Origin: an uncultured Clostridium sp.
GTDB taxonomy: Bacteria > Bacillota > Clostridia > TANB77 > CAG-508
Direction: 5' to 3'
DNA length: 45,801 nucleotides
Assembly (NCBI GenBank): GCA_948436025.1
Contig: CAOJHH010000007.1
Location: 1 to 45,801 of the forward strand
In this document: in pieces, positions 1-7,885 of the stretch
How the letters are laid out: each line of letters opens with the position of its first letter
Numbering within the stretch: the stretch's first letter is position 1
Made by a program: the position numbers and the translations under genes
Notes under the pieces: model-generated
Seen by the model: the letters and a program-made list of their open reading frames with translations, nothing else
The model's database searches: none
Told to the model about the DNA's origin: nothing

Positions 1-331
1 ACTATGTTTATTATGCCTAGATTATTCCTTGTATTACTCTGTTTGTTCTTTCTTTTCACTTCTTCTTTTTCCTCCTTCGTTTCTTTTTATTCATGACCTT
101 TGTTGTCATCATTACTTTTTATCTTATTATGTGTTCGTTTTTCTGTTTTTATTCTTTATTATTATGGCATTATTTTATATTAACTTATAGATTCTTGTCA
201 AGAGGTTTTTGATTACATTTTTATTTCAATTCTTAAATGATTTTTTAAGCTTCGCCTTTTATAAAATTTCTGTTATATTTCCAATGACTGTTTTGATTTT
301 ATATTGGATTCTTTGTTACTATTTATCCCTT
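1..331. other. AT-rich region without a supported gene
   Basis: No open frame here has a ribosome binding site and a plausible protein. One short plus-strand frame around 209-418 is low complexity, rich in Phe and Leu, and runs through the terminator and into the antisense of the histidine kinase gene. I see nothing else that can be supported. Confidence 0.6.
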
Positions 332-367
332 AAAAAAGGTGCAGAACCTAAATTCTGCACCTTTTTT
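332..367 (-). terminator. Intrinsic terminator of the two-component operon
   Basis: Two perfect 15-base arms (332-346 and 353-367) read AAAAAAGGTGCAGAA and its complement around a 6-base loop. On the minus strand the stem ends in a run of T. It lies 10 bases after the histidine kinase stop codon and could work on both strands. Confidence 0.9.
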
Positions 368-376
368 AAGGAATTT

Positions 377-2419
377 TTATGTTTCTATTTCTTCAAATTC
401 GATTACTACTTTAAATAGGTCTCCATCTAAATGAATATCGAATTTTCCTTTTTGCAATTCAGTTAGGGATTTTGCAATGGAGATTCCTAAACCAGAGCCT
501 TCTTTGGTTCTTGCTTCATCTCCTCTTACAAAACGTTCCATTAGTTCATCTACGGATATGTTTAGTTTGTCTTCTGAAATGTTTTTTAGGTGTATTTGTA
601 CTTTTCCGTTTTGTTTTATGACATCTACATATACTCTTGAGCCTTCCAAAGCGTATTTGGCAATATTGACATACATGTTTTCCATGACACGGTATAAGTA
701 TCTACTGTCTGCTTGTATGTTTACTACTTCTTCTGGAAAGCTTTCGATAATTTGTAGATTTTTCTTTGAAAAGCGGTCTTCAAATTCTCCACTGATTTGT
801 TTTACAAGTTCCTTTACATTTAAGGTTTCCATGGTTAATTTGATGTTTCCGGAAGACGCTTTTGAAGCTTCGATTAAGTCTTCAGTTAGTTTTTTTAGTC
901 TTTGTGATTTACTATCTAATACCTCTAAATATTCTTGTATTTTTGGGTTTTCTATTTTTTCTTGTTTCATTAAATCCACATAGTTAATAATTGAGGTAAG
1001 TGGTGTTTTAATATCGTGTGATACATTGGTAATTAATTCGGTTTTTAAACGTTCACTTTTGGTGGCTTCTTTTATGGCATTGGAAAGCCCTCCCGATATG
1101 TCGTTTAACTCTTTTGCTACTTGCTTTAATTCGCCATACAAAGCATCTTCCTCTAATGGAACCTCTATATCACCATGATACATATTGTTAATCTTTTCTC
1201 GGACTTGATACATTTGATTTTGATAATCTACCATTTTTTTAAATACGTAATACCAAAATCCAAGTAATACAAGACTAAGTAATGGCATTTCATTAACAGT
1301 AAGTGCTAAGAGTATCACCGATGCTATTAAAAATCCACCATATTGTACTGCTAATTTCATAGTTTGGCTAAGATTGGTAAATAATCCACCTAGTATAAAT
1401 TGGCTAAGAGAATATACAAAGGTATTTTTCCAAAAGATATGTGCTTTTATTCTTCGAATGGTGGTTACAATGGTAACCGCAATGGTAATATACATAACAA
1501 ATCCTAATGCAATGGATGCCATAATAGCACTATCGATGGCTATTTTACTAGCCATATGCGCAGTAACATCAATACACATCCAGATAAAAGCCCCTTCTAT
1601 AATAAGTAAAATACCTGCTATAATTCCTACTACTTCATAGGGAATCTTGTCTAGCCCATTTGTGTAAATTCCATCTTCTGCTTCCTTATGTCCAATGCTT
1701 AAAATAATGTAGACAATACAAGCCATTAAGACTAGCGTAGCTATCAAAGTAATGGCTGGTGCCGTTTGATAAGTTTCCATTACAAAGTTGTAAATTAAAT
1801 TTAAGGCATAAAACTCCGCATTTCCCTCTTCTTTTAAGGCAGAATAAATTTCATATCCAGATGCCCTTATTTCTTCAAAACCTTGGTAAGCAATCTGTTC
1901 GTAGGCTAATTTGGTAATATTGGTTTGTACTTCATTTCCATCATAATTCCAATAATATTTTTTGCCTGCCAAATATTCCTTTATTTTTTCGGCACTATCG
2001 GTTCGAAACGTTCGTTCCACATTAGTAATAATATCCCCCTCTGGCGAAATGACCAATACCTCATATTTTCGAATGGTATAAAAATTACTTTGGATTGGGT
2101 CTTTTTCTTGTAATTCCATCCCAGCTTTCATTTCTACCACTTCTTTGTCTGCCATGCTATCATATTCTATATCACTAATTAAAATGTCGGTGTTTTTTTG
2201 TATGATTTTTCTTTCACTTTCACTAATATGAAGGGCTCGAATAATGGCACCAAAATAGTCGTTTGCAAATTGAGTGGTATCCACATAAGAGGTTTTGTTT
2301 TCAAAATCTTCTTCATAATTTGCATAATAAACAATCGAGCAAGTATGCAGAATGATGATGAGGGTTAATATGGGAATTAAACCATAACATATACTTTTTA
2401 TGATTTTTGAATATTTCAT
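377..2419 (-). CDS. Membrane sensor histidine kinase
   Basis: This 680-residue sensor kinase has an N-terminal membrane segment (about residues 11-33) and an extracytoplasmic region to about 215. A block of several further membrane segments follows, up to about 390, and then the kinase core. The HisKA motif NVSHDIKTPLTS puts the phospho-accepting histidine at residue 468. The ATPase domain has a degenerate N box (MENMYVNIAKYA) and a clear G box (EGSGLGISIAKS). The ATG follows AAGGAG at a normal distance. The gene lies 38 bases downstream of the response regulator, so the two are almost certainly one operon and partners. It contains no in-frame CGG. The signal sensed is unknown; the large multi-pass sensor suggests an envelope cue, by inference only. 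Confidence 0.93.
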   Translation of the reverse strand: MKYSKIIKSICYGLIPILTLIIILHTCSIVYYANYEEDFENKTSYVDTTQFANDYFGAIIRALHISESERKIIQKNTDILISDIEYDSMADKEVVEMKAGMELQEKDPIQSNFYTIRKYEVLVISPEGDIITNVERTFRTDSAEKIKEYLAGKKYYWNYDGNEVQTNITKLAYEQIAYQGFEEIRASGYEIYSALKEEGNAEFYALNLIYNFVMETYQTAPAITLIATLVLMACIVYIILSIGHKEAEDGIYTNGLDKIPYEVVGIIAGILLIIEGAFIWMCIDVTAHMASKIAIDSAIMASIALGFVMYITIAVTIVTTIRRIKAHIFWKNTFVYSLSQFILGGLFTNLSQTMKLAVQYGGFLIASVILLALTVNEMPLLSLVLLGFWYYVFKKMVDYQNQMYQVREKINNMYHGDIEVPLEEDALYGELKQVAKELNDISGGLSNAIKEATKSERLKTELITNVSHDIKTPLTSIINYVDLMKQEKIENPKIQEYLEVLDSKSQRLKKLTEDLIEASKASSGNIKLTMETLNVKELVKQISGEFEDRFSKKNLQIIESFPEEVVNIQADSRYLYRVMENMYVNIAKYALEGSRVYVDVIKQNGKVQIHLKNISEDKLNISVDELMERFVRGDEARTKEGSGLGISIAKSLTELQKGKFDIHLDGDLFKVVIEFEEIET

Positions 2420-2457
2420 TGATTTCTCCTTATCCCGTTTTTAGGTTACCCTAAAAC

Positions 2458-3153
2458 TTATTTGATGTTTTCTATTTTGTAACCGATTCCCCAAATTACT
2501 TTTAAGTATTTTGGTTCTTTTGGGTTAATTTCGATTTTTTCTCTTATGTGCCTAATATGAACAGCAATAATATTTTCTGCTCCATAGGCTTCGTCTTCCC
2601 ATACATTTTCATAAATTTGTTCAATGGAAAAGACCTTTCCTTTGTTTTTGGTTAGAAACTTTAATATGTTATATTCGGTTGGGGTTAGTTTAATTAGTTT
2701 TTCATCTACATACACTTCTTTTGTGTCATCATGAATGACAAGTCCTCCAGTTCCATATTGTTTTCCCTCTTCTTTTTTGATGGAACCTAAGGTGGTATAT
2801 CTTCTAATTTGTGAATTGACTCTTGCAATTAGTTCTAATGGGTTAAAGGGTTTTGTCATGTAATCATCAGCTCCTGTATTTAGCCCATTAATTTTGTCAT
2901 AATCTTCGGATTTCGCAGAAAGCATAATAATGGGAATTCCTTTATCTTTTCTAATTTCTTCGGCTACCTTAATGCCATTTAATTTTGGCATCATCACATC
3001 TAAAATCATTAAATGGATTTCATTATTTTTTACAAGCTTCAACGCTTCTTCTCCATTGTATGCTTTTAAAATTTTGTACCCTTCTTTACTCAAGTAAATC
3101 TCAATTGCCTCCACAATCTCTTTGTCATCATCACATACTAAAATATTATACAT
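2458..3153 (-). CDS. OmpR/PhoB-family response regulator
   Basis: This 231-residue regulator has a receiver domain with the acidic triad CDDD at residues 7-10, the phospho-acceptor Asp52 in LDVMMPKLNG, and the conserved Lys in TKPFNP. A C-terminal winged helix DNA-binding domain follows, with the typical IEQIYENVW and VHIRHIREKI segments. It is the first gene of the operon with the downstream histidine kinase. Its upstream region holds three TTATTAA repeats spaced by about one or two helical turns, and two of these recur upstream of the flippase gene. That suggests autoregulation and a small local regulon. VanR- or PhoP-type regulators are the nearest general class; the exact subfamily cannot be told. 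Confidence 0.94.
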   Translation of the reverse strand: MYNILVCDDDKEIVEAIEIYLSKEGYKILKAYNGEEALKLVKNNEIHLMILDVMMPKLNGIKVAEEIRKDKGIPIIMLSAKSEDYDKINGLNTGADDYMTKPFNPLELIARVNSQIRRYTTLGSIKKEEGKQYGTGGLVIHDDTKEVYVDEKLIKLTPTEYNILKFLTKNKGKVFSIEQIYENVWEDEAYGAENIIAVHIRHIREKIEINPKEPKYLKVIWGIGYKIENIK

Positions 3154-3239
3154 ATTTTTCTTTCCCCTTTTTTGTTTTTCATTATAACATCAATTTAATT
3201 TTTTTTAAAGTTTCTCCCTTTATTATTTATACCATAAAT

Positions 3240-3285
3240 TTATTAAGAAACAAGTATAGGGATTATTAAGGTTTTATTAAGAAAA
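3240..3285 (-). promoter_or_regulatory. Candidate response-regulator boxes in the two-component promoter
   Basis: TTATTAA occurs at 3240-3246, 3263-3269 and 3274-3280, with offsets of 23 and 11 bases, the spacing used by OmpR/PhoB dimers. The 20-base string ATTAAGGTTTTATTAAGAAA starting at 3265 recurs exactly at 4688. A -10-like TATAAT with a weak TTTAAA 17 bases upstream lies between the boxes and the gene. Confidence 0.5.
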
Positions 3286-3289
3286 CAAA

Positions 3290-3325
3290 TATGAAAATCC
3301 CTCAACCGCATTGGGAGATTTTCAT
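3290..3325 (-). terminator. Hairpin after the zincin-like gene
   Basis: Near-complementary arms ATGAAAATCCCTCAA and TTGGGAGATTTTCAT (two mismatches) enclose a 5-base loop. A T-rich stretch follows on the minus strand. It lies about 30 bases after the stop codon of the metallopeptidase-like gene. Confidence 0.6.
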
Positions 3326-3355
3326 ACTGTACTATAACGTAGTATTTTTAATTTT

Positions 3356-4589
3356 TTATCTTCCTTTTTCTTTAGTCTTATGACTTCCTTCTAATTCATG
3401 ACTTTTTTCACTAGCAATTTGTATAGGTTTTAATTTTCTGAATTCTCCATTATTTGATAATTCATTAATAAAATCATTTCTTCTACTATTTGAATTCGAC
3501 AAACTATTTTCAATTTGTTTTGTAGCAGGCGGCAAAGCATTTAAATGTTTTGTAACAAATTTTTTAAAAACTGAAATATTCATCAATGATTTATGTTTTT
3601 CTAAAAATTTAGCAAGCTTTTGAGTAAATGATAATTTATTTTCTTTTTCCGGTACATTTATAGACATATCGTCTTGTGTTATTATTGTATGTTCAATATC
3701 TTTAAATTTACCTGATTCATTTCCGTCTAATATTTGTTGCATTTCAGATAATAACTGTTCATTTTTTCTATTATATTCACTAATACTTATATTTTGTCCT
3801 CTTGTAACTACTAATCTCTTCATTATATTTTGAAAATTATTATAACTTTTTTCGCCTGTTTCTATATCTCTTCCCATTGCTTCTATATAAGATTGTTTAA
3901 ACTGTTGCTCATCTGAATTCCATGCTGCTTTAATAATCGACTTTTCACCTATTTTTTCAGACAACATATATATTGCTTTCGTTTCTGCTTTATATGTTAA
4001 TATTTCATCTAAATCTTTTCCCTCAATTCTACTTGAAATATAATTTACTATAGCTTCAACATTATTATTATTACCAATTTGTCTATATTCTCCTAATAAA
4101 TAATTTTTACTAGTTTCCGAGAAAATATGTTTTTCTCCCACTCCATATGCACCTTTTATGGTATATGCTGCATGAGTTAATTCATGTATCAATGTGCTTT
4201 TTATTTTTGCTCTCCTTTGTCCGCATATCTTGTAATAATTTTTGTTTATCTGACTCTATATATAAATTCCACATTTTTTTATCTAGTTTAGACAATTCTA
4301 GGTCAGCTTCATCGAAATAAATGAAAATTTCATTGGTATCAATATTATCTGCAATTCTACCTTTATATTCTCCAAGTTCTCCATTAGGTGCTTTTTTTCG
4401 TCCAGCAAAGGTTATTTTATCTAAATTATTTTCTAACCTTTTAAATAAATCTTCTACTGAAATAATATCCCCATATAATTTCGTATGTCCTTCTATAAAT
4501 TCGGTTATACATTCTTGTATAAAAGGATTTTCAAAATTTTTATTTTCGCAAAATTTTTTTATTCTATTTTTTAATTCTTGTTTTTCCAT
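3356..4589 (-). CDS. Zincin-like metallopeptidase-family protein, read through a +1 frameshift at CGG
   Basis: Two overlapping frames join into one 410-residue protein if the C of the in-frame CGG at 4221-4223 is skipped, so that Met122 is followed by Gly123. The join restores the run-up to a zinc-binding HExxH motif (LIHELTHA, His135 and His139). In the zero frame the first part ends 13 codons later without this motif. The start ATG at 4587-4589 follows a GAGGAAAA ribosome site. No signal peptide or membrane segment is seen, so a cytoplasmic protein is likely. A downstream Glu in the segment TYKAETKAI could be the third zinc ligand. The C-terminal third is Lys, Ser and Asn rich. Family and substrate are unknown; I do not recognise a named homologue. 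Confidence 0.75.
4221..4223 (-). other. +1 frameshift site (Met-CGG-A)
   Basis: In-frame CGG at codon 123 of the zincin-like gene, after ATG. Skipping C gives GGA (Gly) and the frame that encodes HELTH. This is the only site preceded by Met. Confidence 0.8.
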
Positions 4590-4685
4590 ATATTTTTTCC
4601 TCAATGTATTTTTTATTAGTTTATCACATGTGTTAGTATTTTACTACTAATTTCAAAATTTTTACGTGTAATATTGCTATTCAAT

Positions 4686-4708
4686 CCATTAAGGTTTTAT
4701 TAAGAAAA
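4686..4708 (+). promoter_or_regulatory. Copy of the two-component box upstream of the flippase
   Basis: The string starting at 4688 is identical for 21 bases to 3265-3285 in the response-regulator promoter. It keeps the same 11-base spacing of ATTAA half sites. It lies about 50 bases upstream of the flippase start and about 100 bases upstream of the divergent zincin-like gene, so either could be under control of the two-component system. Confidence 0.5.
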
Positions 4709-4759
4709 ACCCGAATGAACCACATTTTGTTTTCATATAGTGTACAAGGTGATGTTTGC

Positions 4760-6248
4760 TTGAGACGTTTTTATGTTTTTTTACTAAATGGACTTATCTT
4801 AACGGCTACTGCTTTTTTGATGAAAGTAGTAGGATTTTCGTTTTCGATTTATATTTCCAAAAAAGTAGGCTCAGAGGCTCTTGGTGTTTTTGGCTTAATC
4901 ATGTCTGTGTATTTGTTTTTTATTACTTTTGCGACTTCTGGTATTAATTTATCGGTTACTCGTATTGTGGTAGAAGAAACTACTTTTTGTAAAAATGCAA
5001 ACACCAAAATGGCTCTTCGAAAGTGTTTTGCTTATAGTTTGTTTTTTGGGATTTTAGCTGGTATCCTAATCATCGTTTTTGCCAAACCCATTACTAGGTA
5101 TTTTGTTCATAATCAAGTACCTTTTTATTTATTTTACCTAATTGGACTAAGTCTTCCTTTTATTAGTCTTTCTTCTTGTTTTCAAGGGTATTTTACTGCT
5201 CTTCGAAAAAACGGAAAAAATGCCACTTGCCGTATTTTTGAACAAACACTAAAAATGCTTGCTACTTCCTACTTTTTGTCTTTGTTTTTGCCATCTGGAA
5301 TTGCTTATGCTTGTTTATCCTTAGTGCTTGGCGAAATGATTTCTGAAATTGGTTCTTGTTTTTTTGCCTTTCTTTTATACCGTGTAGAAACGAAAAAGCA
5401 TATGGTAAAGCAACAAACCCATCAAAATTACCTAAAAAAGATTGCCTCGATTTCTTTCCCAATTGCCATTACCTCTTATCTTCGCTCTCGGGCTTTCTTC
5501 TTTAAAACAACTACTCATTCCCACCTATTTAGAGAAGTCTGGGCTTTCGTTTAAAAGTGCTCTTGCCCATTATGGCATGATTTCTTCTATGGTTATGCCA
5601 GTATTACTCTTTCCCGATGTTATTATCTCGTCTTTTAGTAATTTAGTTGTTCCAGAATATGCTTATTTTGATACGAAAAAATCCTATGACCACATCTCGT
5701 ATCTAACAGGGCGAATTTTTCGTATTACTTTCCTATTTTCTTTTGCTGTATTTGGGGTGTTTTTCTTTTATGCAAAAGAAATTAGTTTTGCCGTGTATCA
5801 AAATTTTGAAATTGCAAACTATTTAAAAATCCTCTCCCCTCTAGTTATTTTTATGTACCTAGATGGCATTATTGATAATATTTTAAAAGGACTTGGAAAA
5901 CAAGTGAAGGTAATGAAATGCAATATCCTAGACTTATTTACTAGTATCTTTTTTATTACTAGTTTTCTTCCCCTATTTGGCTTAAATGGCTATCTTTTGG
6001 TTATTTATATTAGTGAGTTATTAAATTTTAGCATTAGCTTATACCAACTAAAAAAGCTGGCTTCTTTTCAAATAGATAAGGTAAACTGGCTGTTAAAACC
6101 TACCATAGGAGTTGGAGTTTCCGCCTTCGTTACGAAATTATTAGTACCAAGTATATCCTTTGAACTTTTTTCAATTGTACTACAAATTGCCATTTTCCTT
6201 AGTGGATATTTTGTCTTTTTACTTATTAGCCGTGCATTTGAGGTGTAA
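4760..6248 (+). CDS. SpoVB/MOP-type lipid-linked oligosaccharide flippase, read through a +1 frameshift at CGG
   Basis: This is a polytopic membrane protein of 495 residues after joining two frames at CGG 5489-5491 (Ser243-Gly244). The N-terminal half holds the family pattern (TATAFLMKVVGFSFSIYI, then FGLIMSVYLFFITFATSGI), as in SpoVB-like members of the MOP exporter superfamily. Length and the about 12-14 hydrophobic segments match the family. The likely start is TTG at 4760, seven bases after AAGGTGAT; an in-frame ATG at 4715 has no ribosome site. Without the shift the protein stops at 5554, losing half its helices. It probably flips lipid-linked cell-wall or polysaccharide precursors; the substrate is not visible. 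A candidate two-component box lies upstream. Confidence 0.85.
5489..5491 (+). other. +1 frameshift site (Ser-CGG-G)
   Basis: In-frame CGG after CGC TCT at codon 244 of the flippase. Skipping C gives GGG CTT TCT (Gly-Leu-Ser) and an open frame to 6248. It is the only plus-strand example, which shows the effect follows the coding strand. Confidence 0.88.
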
Positions 6249-6282
6249 AACCCCCAGTCACGCGGGAGCGTGACTGGGGGTT
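6249..6282. terminator. Bidirectional GC-rich terminator
   Basis: Perfect 15-base arms AACCCCCAGTCACGC (6249-6263) and its complement (6268-6282) surround GGGA. It lies between the convergent flippase and sortase genes. The CCCCCAGTC end is shared with the composite repeats near 12.8, 14.6 and 17.0 kb. Confidence 0.8.
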
Positions 6283-6303
6283 CTTATATCATATACATTG
6301 TTT

Positions 6304-7080
6304 TTATTTTATTTCTCTTGCTTTTACAACTAGTCTTTGGGTTCCGTAGTTAGTACAGGTAATAAGCGTAACTTCTCTTTTTCTACCAGTTAATTGGCTC
6401 GTACATGCCGTATCGTCTGGATTTACGACGTATTTATCATATACCTCATAGGTAACAGTCTTTCCTGTTAAGTCGGTTAATTCTACGGTATCGCCATTTT
6501 CAATTTCAGATAGTTTTCCAAACATTTTCTTGTTTCGGTAATTATGTCCTACAATGACATAGTTTCCAATTTCGTTTGGGTCTGGTCCATAGAATTTGCT
6601 AAGGGATAACTTTAATAATTCATTGGTGGTTTTGTCGAGTACAGGATAGTTAATTCCTAAACGTGGAATATTAACAATGGCATCTGTAGAATAGGTATCC
6701 CCACTTTCTGAGGTAAAGATTTCCTTTTCTTTTTTCTTGTTTTCAATTTGCATTTGTATGGATTGTGCTAGTTTGGTAATATCAATTTCGGAACGGTTCT
6801 GGCTATTATCATTTAGAGTTACAATTAGCACATTATCTTCCATACGTACTCCAGAACCAGTTGGTTCTTCTTCAAAATACTCTAAATCGATACTTGCTAA
6901 AATTTCTTTGGATACTTCTTCGTTTTTGTTTCGGTCATATTCTGCATAGATGTAATATGAAAATAAGGAACACACTAAAAAGACCGACAAGAAAAAGTTT
7001 AGTTTATACATCTTCTTTTTTCTTCTCAGTTCAGGAGTTACATATATTTTTTGTGTTACTAAAATCTGATTTACTACCAT
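6304..7080 (-). CDS. Sortase-family cysteine transpeptidase
   Basis: This 258-residue protein has a single N-terminal membrane anchor (about residues 24-44), a charged linker and a C-terminal sortase domain. The catalytic residues are visible: His in VGHNYRNKKMFG, Cys in TLITCTN and Arg in GTQRLVVKA. A sortase cuts a sorting signal and joins the surface protein to peptidoglycan or to pilin subunits, outside the membrane. The ATG follows AAAAAGGAG. No LPXTG substrate gene is next to it, so its targets must be elsewhere. The subclass is unclear; the length and orphan position fit class B or D types. It is probably monocistronic. Confidence 0.9.
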   Translation of the reverse strand: MVVNQILVTQKIYVTPELRRKKKMYKLNFFLSVFLVCSLFSYYIYAEYDRNKNEEVSKEILASIDLEYFEEEPTGSGVRMEDNVLIVTLNDNSQNRSEIDITKLAQSIQMQIENKKKEKEIFTSESGDTYSTDAIVNIPRLGINYPVLDKTTNELLKLSLSKFYGPDPNEIGNYVIVGHNYRNKKMFGKLSEIENGDTVELTDLTGKTVTYEVYDKYVVNPDDTACTSQLTGRKREVTLITCTNYGTQRLVVKAREIK

Positions 7081-7185
7081 GTTTTACTCCTTTTTCGTTT
7101 GTTTCCTTTTTCATTATATCATGTGTTTTTCGATTATCCAAGTAGTTTTTCAAAAAAAATTATTAAGATTTTTTGACAATTTCTT

Positions 7186-7218
7186 TACAAAAAGAAAACC
7201 AATACAATTATTGGTTTT
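7186..7218 (-). terminator. Terminator of the 55-residue gene
   Basis: Arms AAAACCAATA (7195-7204) and TATTGGTTTT (7209-7218) enclose CAAT, with a T run on the minus strand. The stop codon of the small gene lies at the loop. Confidence 0.75.
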
Positions 7219-7375
7219 CTTCTTGCCTTATTGGGTTTCCTATTTTGTTTTGTATCACTTCATTTGCCCCTAATTCATTTGCAAAATAGTCTCCAAATCC
7301 TAATCCATTCATTTGATATTTTAAGTTCAATAACTCAATATCATCTTCAAAATTACATTCACGCTTAAATCCCAT
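7208..7375 (-). CDS. Small acidic hypothetical protein (55 residues)
   Basis: A short gene with all expression signals: promoter at 7405-7433, GGAGGGG seven bases before the ATG at 7373-7375, and an intrinsic terminator overlapping its stop. The product begins MGFKRECNFE and ends IRQEENQ. It is soluble, rich in Asn and Glu, and has no membrane segment. I do not recognise it. It is a single-gene unit between the sortase and the 80-residue gene. Confidence 0.7.
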   Translation of the reverse strand: MGFKRECNFEDDIELLNLKYQMNGLGFGDYFANELGANEVIQNKIGNPIRQEENQ

Positions 7376-7404
7376 AAACGCCCCTCCATCTTTTTTCTAC
7401 TAGT

Positions 7405-7433
7405 ATTATACACTACCTTTTTCTAAAATACAA
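7405..7433 (-). promoter_or_regulatory. Sigma-A type promoter of the 55-residue gene
   Basis: On the minus strand TTGTAT (7428-7433) and TATAAT (7405-7410) are separated by 17 bases. The start codon is 30 bases downstream of the -10. Confidence 0.75.
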
Positions 7434-7565
7434 GCAAAACCTACTTTTCCAATTTTGTTATGGGTATCACAAGCTTTCTGTTCGGTATCTATTGCAACTT
7501 CCTGACCTCAGGAAAATGTTCGCATACGTCAATGTTGTTGTATGTTAAAGTAATATAAAGAAGGA

Positions 7566-7587
7566 CCACCTATTCTTTCATAGGTGG
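7566..7587 (-). terminator. Hairpin at the end of the 80-residue gene
   Basis: CCACCTAT (7566-7573) pairs with ATAGGTGG (7580-7587). A TCCTTCTTT tail follows on the minus strand. The stop codon of the 80-residue frame is inside the hairpin. Confidence 0.6.
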
Positions 7588-7812
7588 CATGTTATACTTC
7601 TTAGAAACAATTCTGGGTGCTCTCTTGTGCCGTAGCCTTACCCATCCACGTTCTTCGTTAATAACGATTCTGTACTTACTTAAATTCACATTTGCATTTT
7701 CGCATTTTCTTTGCAAATGCCTAATGGCATCACCCGGTCTTCTAAGGTCTCTTCCAAAGCCATAAAAATACCAAAAATTCTTTAGCTTTAGTATCCGTGA
7801 TTCATATAACAT
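7570..7812 (-). CDS. Small basic hypothetical protein with two in-frame CGG codons (80 residues)
   Basis: The zero frame encodes a basic 80-residue protein (MLYESRILKL at the start, NYMPPMKE-like end). It has a consensus promoter at 7857-7885, AGGAGG seven bases before ATG, and a hairpin at the stop, so transcription and initiation look real. It is the one exception to the CGG rule in this window. CGG occurs at codon 6, after TCA and before A, the commonest frameshift context, and again at 7630-7632. A +1 shift at codon 6 would meet TAA after two more codons and leave only MLYESGY. Possibilities are a recent import, a degenerate gene, or a device that yields the long product only when CGG is read in frame. 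Function unknown. Confidence 0.5.
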   Translation of the reverse strand: MLYESRILKLKNFWYFYGFGRDLRRPGDAIRHLQRKCENANVNLSKYRIVINEERGWVRLRHKRAPRIVSKKYNMPPMKE

Positions 7813-7856
7813 AAATATTTCCTCCTATAATAGGGTCTTATGCCCTTTCTATTTTT

Positions 7857-7885
7857 AGTATAACACACTTTATGTATCTTTTCAA
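7857..7885 (-). promoter_or_regulatory. Promoter of the 80-residue gene
   Basis: TTGAAA (7880-7885) and TATACT (7857-7862) are separated by 17 bases on the minus strand. The -35 element overlaps the stop codon of the upstream ABC gene. The leader contains a short AGGG/CCCT hairpin before the ribosome site. Confidence 0.7.

Noticed and set aside
209..418. Plus-strand 69-residue frame
   Set aside because: Low-complexity Phe/Leu/Tyr sequence that crosses the terminator and the kinase stop, with no ribosome site.
477..983. Plus-strand 168-residue frame antisense to the histidine kinase
   Set aside because: It is a shadow of the real minus-strand gene: Ser/Phe-rich composition and no ribosome site.
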